Below, one piece after another: positions 55,248 through 64,000 of a stretch of DNA of 64,000 nt. The stretch lies in assembly GCA_033239525.1 (NCBI GenBank), contig BSYO01000010.1:9823379-9887378 (forward strand), written 5' to 3'. Every line of letters starts with the position of its first letter. Position 1 is the first letter of the stretch. The stretch comes from Nepenthes gracilis (Eukaryota > Streptophyta > Magnoliopsida > Caryophyllales > Nepenthaceae). Position numbers and translations under genes: made by a program. The notes beneath the pieces are model-generated. The model was not told the DNA's origin, ran no database searches, and saw only the letters and a list, made by a program, of their open reading frames with translations.

Positions 55248-57779
55248 TGTAGGTGTGTCCTCAAACTGACATTTTTTAAATCCTTAAATTATCACAAGGT
55301 CATAAACCATAATTATAACCATCTCTAAGAAGTCAACATCAATCTTAGATTATTACTCAAATCTCAGAATCCAATTATTGGTAACATTAAGACCTTATTG
55401 ATAATTCACAACCTTGAGGATTTCTTAGATAATATTTTTATAACTCCAATACTTCAGATATAATTTTATCTCCCAATTCTAGAATACCATATCTTATCAC
55501 CTCAACACTCTTTGCCAACATTATTCGCCCATACAAGGTCCATTACCCTTAAGGATATTGGGGTTTACCCTTGAGATCCTCATACTGGTTTATACATTCA
55601 TAACCTTACATGATCCTTTTTTTTTCCTTGTTGGCGCAACCATTTACCTTCAGAAATTATTGACAAAGACTAATTCTAAAGGTAATGCCCACAATTTCTT
55701 CTTTATGTCATACTTCCTTAATCCTCAAATTCATGGAACAATATATACAATTCCCTCAAGTGAGAATCTTATCGGTTAATTCTAACTACGGGCCAAATGA
55801 CTTCAATCGCAAACTCTTCCCCCACTTATAACAGGGCAAGACCCAATTGCAAAACGAAATGAACATGGTTCTATTCTTCCTTAAGAATATTACATCCTAC
55901 CGTAACATATCAGACCCATCAAGGGTTAACCCAAATAGGCGGTCAATAATTTATCCTAAATTCTTCGAAGGTTACCTTCACAGATCACATCCTTAGGAAT
56001 ACTAATCATTCCTAAGCCAAACGCCTTGCGGCTCTACGATCCTTAGGAAATATTCATTAGATCATTTATGAGATCTAATTAAACCTAAGACGTCCATATA
56101 CCTTCTTTCTACATGCCATTATTTCATATCCAAAAAATCATACTCAAGCCTAACTACTATGTCCCAATCTAACACTTCCCCCTAGTTGAGTGTACAGTAA
56201 CCCTTCCTTTTTAACTCAGGGTATTATCCTTAAATAAAACTAATCATGTCTTAGGCTCCTGAAATTTCCTAAATAAAATCATCACCAAACCTCAATCCGA
56301 AGTACCGAATCTCTTTTCTATCTGACCCGAGGAAATACAAGCTATTCCAAATTGTATGATTTAAACTATCCCTAGATAAAGCATACTCCAAAAATCCCTT
56401 CAAACAAAATATTTTTAATGAAACCATTACAAAATTAACCTGCATGTAAATAGAAGATCCAATCTATAATTCTTCACAAAACACCAACAAACTTACAAGG
56501 CTCGGATGGTGCTATAGAATCTCACAACTGCTAGATCCTATAGGCTATTGCAATTATAACCATTAATTGTGGAAATACGACTTCACAACAAATATTTAAT
56601 TGATATTTGTTCAAATCAATCACCAAATTTTCAAATGTCAAGGGTGGCCTTGACACAGCCTCAAATAGTTGATTAATAGAAAATTAATCAAACTTCTTCT
56701 TTATAAGTCATCCCCCAAATAAACTATGCTCCCAAAATTTCATTCAAAACAAAATATCTTTTCAAAAAGCATCCACAACGTATTCTCCAACATTTCTCTT
56801 ACCCTCCAAATGTATGTCCCCAAGACTTACACAACTAAATTTCTTAGTGACCACCAAATGGACTTCAAATGGGTGGTCTCATTTACTAATCAAACTTAAC
56901 ACTTATCCCCAATTGGATCAACTATACCTCTTATTCAGAATTTATAATTTTATTGTAAGGCAAAATATCCTATCAATACAATCCACACCAATACCCGCGA
57001 ACACCTTTTCAATTCCTACAGAATTTGCATCATCAAGAATTCAGACACCCAATCATTACGAAATTGTTCATAATTCGGCATCCTTGTATTCATTATACCG
57101 AGGTCTACTCCAAGTGTCTTTAACTTCAAGCCATTAATTTTACTTTAGCTGCTATACTTACTAAGTTGATTGGACATTCCTATTTAATGAATTACTAGTC
57201 TAAGACCTCAACCCCAAAAATGATTAAGCCTAAACATCAAACCTAAACCTCAAACCGAAATCAATTAACTCAGGCCTCGAATCAACACCGATCAATTCAA
57301 ACACCAAATTGGCACCAATCAAATTTAAACTTCAATGTGCCTTTAATTTCTTCTCCTCATCCTCGCGGTCGGCCAACATCGCGAGGAAGGCCCTTGCCTA
57401 AAAATCATATAACTTCTTATGATCACAAACATCGCAAGATTATTAACCTCCAATAATCAGATTAGGGGGAAGGGCTAAGATCGCTGCATTTCAAAATTAA
57501 CTCCTTAAGGCCAAGACTAAAGAATTTCCTCTAATCCTAACTACTTCATCTCGCCTCAACATAGAATAGATTAACCTGAATCCTCAAACCTAAGTTGATC
57601 AGCCTATGCCTACATTCAGTATCAACTAGCTTAAATGCTAAGTTCCAACTGAAGTCTAATTTAGTTTAGGCAAACTAAGATACCTTGAACTATTCTAACT
57701 TAATCATCCGATACCTTAATCTACCTATTTCGGCCAAATTTTAACTGATCCTAAACTTTTGCATACGTTTCAGATCAAA
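55248..57779 (-). other. Relic K internal region, no genes
   Basis: Minus-strand internal DNA collinear with the internal region of element C: 55990-56090 (CCTAAGCCAAACGCC) against 34810-34840 (TCTAAGCCAAACGTC), 57130-57200 against 35480-35530, and 57240-57310 against 35550-35620. No sense open frame of note. At the right it breaks off inside the leader (GATCAAAT, 57779), so the PBS is gone. The PPT end is missing too, replaced by the TRIM at 55247. Confidence 0.72.
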
Positions 57780-58815
57780 TTAAGAGAGCTAAATTATGTA
57801 TACTTACCTTCCAATTTCAGAGGAACATTGTTAGGCCACTTTTAGAGGGCTCGAACGCCGCAAGCAGGTCAAATATTGTGGAATCGGTCGGTCAACACGT
57901 ACATACTTTTGGGATGCGAGGATTCATATTCTAGAGTCAATTCAACATTTTATGAAGGTAAAACATGCAATTTCCACTTTATGTCTCGGGTGAACAGTGT
58001 CGGCGCCCATTTAGAGGGCTCGGATGCCGTGAATGGGTTGAGACGTACGAAATCGATCACGTGGCCGACGTATATACATATTTGGGACGTGGGGATTCAC
58101 ATTTGGGGGTCAATTTAATGAAACAAGGGCTGAAAATGGGAAACCCCAAATTTCCCGTAGGTTAGGGTTTGATGATACTCCTCCGGTCGGATCGATGAGT
58201 AAATCGGACAATCAATTACATAATTCTTGGTCTCAACTCATGGGTATCACATTTTGCATGGTTCGGATGGGTATCAAGATGAAAATAACCAACAATAATC
58301 AAAAAACATCATAAGAGGAAAGTTAGTGGGTATGAGAACACTTGCCTCGACGCGTGCTTTCACTTTCGTAACTAGCTCCCGGGCGGATTCAGACTCTACA
58401 GCTCGAGCTCCTCCTTTCTCTATCTAAAATCGATGCTCTTCCTCTCTCCTCATTTCCAAAAACCCTCTGGAAAATGAAAAAGTGGAAAAAACGTGAAACA
58501 GGTCGCGTTTTTATACTAGTTGGGGTCCTCGAGCGCCAGGCAAGCGAGTGGTGAGCGCGCCCTCGTTGCCGGCTCGCGCTCGAGCATGCACAGGTGCTCA
58601 GTGGGCGGGGGAGCTACTGGATTTTACCGCTCGAGTTGCGCCACTGCTTTTTACGCTTGAGCGCACAGCAGGCGCGGGCTACTGGCAACAGTTCAGCAAA
58701 TTTTCAACCCGATTTTCCTTCCGATAGCATACATATATGTTCAATAGGTCTAGTATTTGTTATTTTCACGTTGACTTTCTTGTATTTAATATATTTTTAG
58801 ACTCGGAACCTCACA
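57780..58815 (-). repeat. Relic K 5' LTR remnant (family 1)
   Basis: It starts inside the LTR at AAGAGAGCTAAATTATG and ends AACCTCACA (58815). It keeps the U3 with GCTCGAG motifs (58520-58680) and the TATA box (58507-58517, minus strand GTATAAAAACG). The LTR's R/U5 part and the PBS were removed by one deletion joining leader to LTR. Confidence 0.82.
58507..58517 (-). promoter_or_regulatory. Probable TATA box in relic K LTR
   Basis: The same GTATAAAAACGCGACC block as at 4507 and 26650, on the minus strand. Confidence 0.55.
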
Positions 58816-59835
58816 CTACAAAATAACAAAACATGAAAGACGTTTTGTATTCAAAGTTTAATTCTGGTTTGAGATTTAGATCAAATCTTAACTAAGTTCG
58901 ATCAGAGAATTTTGGGCAATAGGCTAGATTAGAAGTAATGGAAAAACATGGCCATATAATTGATTAGAGAATTGTATCTGAAGCATTAAGGATACAAAAT
59001 CATGGAACGAAGGGTCCTCATGGCTTTGTTTTAGAATAATTAGGGTGACCCACCCACCGTGATTATAGATAACACATTCAGATGGAATCAGTTGGCTTAT
59101 CGGTGTACCAACGAGATCCTAAGATTGTTAAGTGTTTGAGTTTTGGGTTTTTAGGTGATGACCTAGGGCTGTATAAATTTTTTGGTGGTCACTACGATTG
59201 AAACTTTTGATTTGGTTGTAATTTGAGAATTCGTGGGACTTCTTTACATGATATGGATATTTCGAGATTCGTTTACTAAGTATTCGACATGGGTTATGTA
59301 TTTTAGAAAGATGTCAGTTTAAAGACATACCAATGAACTAATGAGGATATAGAACATTCTGATTTGGGGCTTGATTGCAATTTGAGGCAATTGCCAAAAT
59401 TTAGTTAATTTGAATAGAGAATTATGAGTATCAAGTCAAATTGAATTGGATGGTAGATTATAATCAAATGATCCATGGTTAGGAAATTAATCAGAGTGCG
59501 TAGCAAAATTTTGGTGAACGCGTGTATTTCAATGTTCAATTGGGACTCAAAGGGAATGATTATTTTCAAGACTTCACGTAAGTTGAATGTAAGAAATTTT
59601 GCTCATTTAAGGTTTTTAATTACGTTAGAAAAGTAGTAGTAAATTGGGTTTGCCTTCGGACTTGCTAAATCTAGATAGTCATTGAACGAATCAGATACCA
59701 AAGATCAAGGTCATTCGAATGCTTAGGATTTCTTAGGATAATCATTTAATTGAAGAAATGATTTGGGAACATTAGAAAATTTCCTTCAATTAAGGAAAAT
59801 TCAGAGTTCGTCAAATTTTGAGGATGAAATTTCAA
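58816..59835 (+). other. D3 internal region, no genes
   Basis: Plus-strand internal DNA homologous to D2 (GGCTTATCGGTGTACC, 59093) and in reverse to C. The left end is cut by the LTR of K. No coding motif is seen. Confidence 0.7.
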
Positions 59836-59849
59836 TAAGTGGGGGAAAA
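59836..59849 (+). other. D3 polypurine tract
   Basis: TAAGTGGGGGAAAA, preceded by AATTTTGAGGATGAAATTTC; the LTR starts TATAACATTTTG at 59850. Confidence 0.85.
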
Positions 59850-60009
59850 TATAACATTTTGAAATATTTTTATCCGATTAAATTGTGATTATTTATTATT
59901 TTGGGTAATTCAAGTGTGAAAAAAATTAATTAAATATTATAAAATTTTGAAGAATAATTGGATCTGATGGGCCGGCGTTCGAAGTACGCCCGTTCGATCG
60001 CCCAAATAA

Positions 60010-60045
60010 TGGATATATATAAATATATATATATGAGATAATATT

Positions 60046-60087
<42 letters not shown>
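60010..60087. repeat. AT microsatellites: (AT)n and (AAT)13
   Basis: TATATATAAATATATATATA at 60013-60034, then (AAT)13 at about 60049-60087. They lie inside the D3 LTR upstream of its GC-poor leader. Confidence 0.9.
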
Positions 60088-60088
<1 letters not shown>

Positions 60089-60714
60089 AGAAAACGTAGA
60101 AGCAGAATGAAAGCAGGCTAAAAATGGGAAGCTGAAGCACACCCCCCATGTGTCCCATTTCCCTTTTTATTTTTAAAAGGGGATTTTGGTGTTTTAGAGG
60201 AGAAAGAGAGGGAGCACCGTACAAGCAGAAGGGAAAGCAGGGGGAGAAAGGGAGTTGAGGCACCCCCCCCTCCTCACATGACCCCTCTCCTTTTTATCTT
60301 AATTTGGGGTTTCGGTGGATTAGGTGAAAGGGAGAAATTCATCCGTTCCAATCTGATCCGGTTAAAAATAACTATAGTTCAAACTTAGGCAAGTGTACTT
60401 CGGATATTAGTTCTCATTTTTACTAGTTTTTATTATCTCTAAAATGGTATTCATGCTCTAAAATCATCTTGCTCCACGTTTAATGTAAATAAAGCATGTT
60501 TCTCATAACTTCTTGGTTAGTTTTTCTGTATACATGCGATTATTATGAATTGTGCCTTCGATTTTATGTTTTGGCTCACGTTTTGTATTCATTTTGGAGT
60601 CCGGATGTTTTGTGGCAAACCCTAGCTCGAAAATTTGGGGACTTTTGGTTTAATTGCATGATTTTGTATGTATGTTGTGATATATGACCTTGATTTCATG
60701 TATATACATGTATT

Positions 60715-60845
60715 CGGTGTGTGTGTGTGAATTTTGGCAGAGCTGCTACCATGCGTTTTGTCTGAGTATGTGTGTTTTGTGTGTGTAAGGAAATATGTAT
60801 TTATTTATACATATATATATATATATTTATATGTACGTATGTATG
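60715..60845. repeat. (GT)n and (TA)n microsatellite cluster
   Basis: GTGTGTGTGTGTG at about 60717-60730, further GTGT tracts to 60786, then (AT)9 around 60810-60828 and GTATGTATGTATAT to 60850. Confidence 0.85.
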
Positions 60846-60985
60846 TATATGGATATACATGTATTTCAGCATCTGTTTCTTGTTCGAAAGCTTCGCTGAA
60901 ACCCTAGGAATTAAAATTTAAGGGATTGGTGTTTAAAATCCAAGAATTTTAACATGTAAATGTTGATTTGTAAAGGGGTAATATC

Positions 60986-63334
60986 TGTGACGGACCGAGT
61001 TATTTTCTTTTCTTAAATAACCTTTATCAAACATAATAATAGGTTAGTATTCCTAATTAAAATTATTAATTTTTGTAGAAAATTGTGTAGAGTTCATTTT
61101 ATAAATCGAGCATTTGCAAAAATGCAAACACCTATAAATCAACCTTGCACAACAATCCACAACAAAACTACAAGTCTCAATACTCAACACACTACATAGG
61201 ATCTAATCGCCACATTAACTGAGGCGGCACTGACATCATAATTCCAGTATAATGCCGGTGGGAAAGGATGCCTACTAGGAACCTCAATCATAACCACAAT
61301 GAGAAAGACCTGCGAAGCATCAAAATCACAATATACAATGAAAACTGATCCATCATTCATCCATACCAAAGATCATTAATCACCACCATACATGTCTTAT
61401 ACAGTTTACAAAAGTAGAACAAAATTCCTATTTCATACACAAAATCAGCTAAGTCCCAGTCCCAAGCCCTGCATGCAATATCAGCTGTCAATCGCACTTC
61501 TATGGCCTATTCTGTCTCATCGAGCATCAATGCGATCTCATCTGAAAGATATACAGCAAGAGTGGACGTACAGCCCAGCAAAAGAAATCATACATCACTA
61601 ACTACAGACAAGTAAAAGTGAAAGCAATAACTGGATGAAAAGTCATATACTCAGGATTAAGGAAACATGAGAGGAAGGAGAACATCCGGAATTATCTAGT
61701 TCACGTGTTTACACCAATTACGTTTTATTCGCTTTCATTATTACCATTAATCTTTGCGGACCCCAGAGCCAGTAAGTTGTACTAGCAACGATGCGAGAGA
61801 ATGAGAAAAGGAATGTGTTCGCTACACATTCTAAAGCCGGCTACATTTTAGGTCTGTAGCAACTACTGGCTACATTTTAGGTCTGCAGCACTCGACCATC
61901 GGCTACATTTTAGGCCTGTAGCACTAGGCCATCTCAATCACCCCATATCCCCCGGAGACCAGGGCAATCCTAGTTCTTTCACAGTAGTATCCTAAAGCGT
62001 ATCCTGAATATCACTCGCCCTCAGGAGCGGCCGGAGTATTCATTGAGTTTCCACCATGATGTACATGGTAAGCTAGAGGGTACTACCCCTATGAACCACA
62101 GTCCTAGCTTTAAGATTAGTCTTAATCCTTTGAAGGGGAATCCACCATTGGCCATATACATTCTCCATTCAGGAAATCACATTCCCATCACATATCTCCA
62201 TCTGGGAGACCAAATTCATCATATTACACTTTGTGGATTCCCTTCTATTTATCTGCTTGGTTCCTTTGTTTCTTTTGAAACTTAAATCTTTTAACCATTA
62301 AATTTAAATTTGCAAGAGAATTTGATTTTGCTTACCTCCGTTGGTCAAACACCACCTTAGAAGCCTTTGGGATGCATTCCCTTGCTCCCGGTGCACAATT
62401 ACACAATTTCAGGGCTTACAATTTGACACAAATATTTAGTTATAAGTTCCATCACAATTGAAGAGAGCTAAAGCATGCATGTTTACCTTCCATTTTTGGG
62501 TGAACAGTGTTAGGCCACTTTTAGAGGGTTCAGACGCCGCGAACGGGTCGATTCTTACGGAATCAGACGTCCGGTCGATACATGCTTATAATTGGGATGT
62601 GAGGATTCATATTTTGAAGTCACTTCAACATATTATGAAGGTGGAAACATGCAAACTTCCTTTCTAATTTCGGGTGAACAGTAACAGTGCTCTTTTAGAG
62701 GGCTTAGACGCCGCGAACGGGTCAAAACGTGCGAGATCAATCACACGGCAGACATATATATATATTTGGGACATAGTGATTCATATTTTGGAATCAATTT
62801 AACGAAATATGGTGTGGGAATGGAAAATTCTCAATTTCCATAGGTTAGGGTTTGGTGGTACTCTACCGACCCGATCGGTCAGTAAATCGGACAATAAATT
62901 ACATAATTCTTGGTCTCAAGTCACGGGTATTAAATTTTCTATGGTTTGGGTGAGTTTCAAGACAAAAATTCCTGATGATAAATGAAAAATATCAAAAGAG
63001 GAAAGTTAGTGAGTATGAGAACACTTGCCTCAATGCGTGCTACCTCTTTTATAACTAGCTATCGGACGGAATCAGACTCCACGGCTCGATGTCCTCCCTT
63101 CTCTCTCTAGGAACGGTGCTCTCTCTCTCTCTTAACTGTTTGGTGGCATGGAGAAGTGAAAATCGCAAAGTAGGACGCGGGTTTATAATCCCCCAGGCTC
63201 GAGCACATAGCAGGCGTGACCTGGTGGCGCATCAGCAGTCCACAACCTGATTTTTTTTTTTCTAATTTTTCTTTCGATTCACATACTCATTGATTCCGTC
63301 ATACTTATTATATTTTTAGACTCAAAACCTCACA
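60986..63334 (-). mobile_element. Solo LTR, family 1, inserted in D3 LTR
   Basis: A complete 2349-bp LTR from TGTGACGGACCGAG (60986) to AACCTCACA (63334), no internal part. It is flanked by ATATC (60981-60985) and ATGTC (63335-63339), a 5-bp target duplication with one mismatch. D3 sequence continues on both sides. It has 3-4 units of the 33-bp minisatellite (61845-61935). Confidence 0.88.
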
Positions 63335-64000
63335 ATGTCCATGTTACGATTTGCATCTGAAAGATATACATGTAACTGCACTGTTAAATTTCTGTGAATT
63401 TCTGATGTAGTTTGAAGGACTATCTATATAAATTTGTCTGACTTTCTAAAATACAGTGAGTTATAAGATCAGGAATTAAGATAAAAATATTTTTAATTTT
63501 TGTTAATTGGGACCTAGGACTATTATTTAGTCAGGTAAGGTTCTCCGACAAGCCTTAGAACGTTGTGGTGGTAATCGAGGATAACTCTTTCCATGGAGTT
63601 ATTCATAGTCTCTCCTTCCTTAGAGCGTTAGTCTAGAGGGTAGAAATCCCGTTATTCCACCAACCTTCGGGAGGTATTTGTATATAATCCACTAACCTTC
63701 AGGAGGCATTAGGAATCCCACCAGAAGGGATATTCTCGTACTCGTTACTGGTCTTGGATTATGTGTAGTGAATACAATTTATCCTCGATTATTCTCCCCC
63801 TCGACTAGTAGGGTTTACTAGTTTGGTCCTTTCTGATAGTAAAAATAGGATTTCTTGAATTTATAGTAATTTTTAGAACATATAGAATTTGATATCAATT
63901 TCTGATTTCTAAGTCTCTTTATACTGTTTTAATGATTTTTAAGCATGTTGATGTTGATTCATGATTTCTCTTGTTTCATATACCCCTCTGTTGTTGCATA

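Larger units (their letters stand above)
59850..64000 (+). repeat. D3 3' LTR (family 3), split by a solo LTR, runs off the window
   Basis: 59850-60985 and 63335-64000 together align with D2 (GGCAAGTGTACTTCGG near 60395; TAGTCAGGTAAGGTTCTCCGACAAGCC near 63530 against GTCAGATTAAGTTCTCTGGCATGG near 54034). TATA-like CTTTTTATCTT (60290) is weak. The end of the LTR is beyond position 64000. Confidence 0.8.

Noticed and set aside
59930..60263. Leu/Ile-run proteins on the minus strand
   Set aside because: They are translations of the (AAT)n microsatellite.

Overview
This window is nuclear DNA of a flowering plant and consists essentially of nested, decayed LTR retrotransposons. I found no host gene, tRNA, rRNA or CRISPR array. 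The evidence for a plant: gag-pol relics of Ty3/gypsy chromovirus type (most like the Tekay/Del clade: CCHC gag, protease, RT, RNase H, integrase, C-terminal chromodomain-like tail), PBS sequences complementary to initiator tRNA-Met (TGGTATCAGAG), 2.3-3 kb LTRs, a TRIM element and a poly(A)-tailed retroposon. The species cannot be named from the sequence.

Three related LTR families alternate. Family 1 (plus-sense start TGTGAGGTTCTGGGTC, end CCGTCACA) makes element A (1-4910), element B (23953-42159), a solo LTR (60986-63334) and several fragments. Family 2 (TGTAACGGCCCAGATTC ... GGGCCGTCACA; rich in minisatellites and W-box palindromes) makes element F (15337-20176), the non-autonomous element C (30718-38898), element J (42160-49639) and a solo LTR (8905-11509). 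Family 3 (TATAA-start copies, CCATCACA end) makes D1 (8114-12948), I (20177-23952), D2 (51624-54532) and D3 (58816-64000).

Layout: 1-4910 element A, minus strand, cut by the window edge. 4911-8113 truncated plus-strand LTR and internal relic E. 8114-13390 family 3 LTR split by a family 2 solo LTR. 13391-15336 chimeric LTR fragment. 15337-20176 element F, minus strand, with an internal gag-to-RT deletion. 20177-23952 element I, plus strand, with a gag segment present twice and a strange mosaic between the copies. 23953-42159 element B, minus strand, split by a 407-bp retroposon and by the 8.2-kb element C. 42160-49639 element J, plus strand, whose 5' half is interrupted. 49645-54532 LTR fragment and D2. 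54533-55247 TRIM. 55248-58815 internal and LTR relic K. 58816-64000 D3, split by a family 1 solo LTR.

The pieces form a system of autonomous-type elements and non-autonomous derivatives. Coding relics A, B, F, I and J show what the autonomous elements carried, although all are broken by stops, frameshifts, deletions or lost catalytic residues. C, E, K, D2 and D3 lack pol yet keep the same PBS, leader, internal block and PPT, so they were probably copied by proteins supplied in trans. Insertion order is partly readable: C and the retroposon entered B after B inserted, solo LTRs entered older family 3 LTRs, and target-site duplications support five of these events. Coordinates of LTR ends are read directly; ends of decayed coding relics are approximate by tens of bases.
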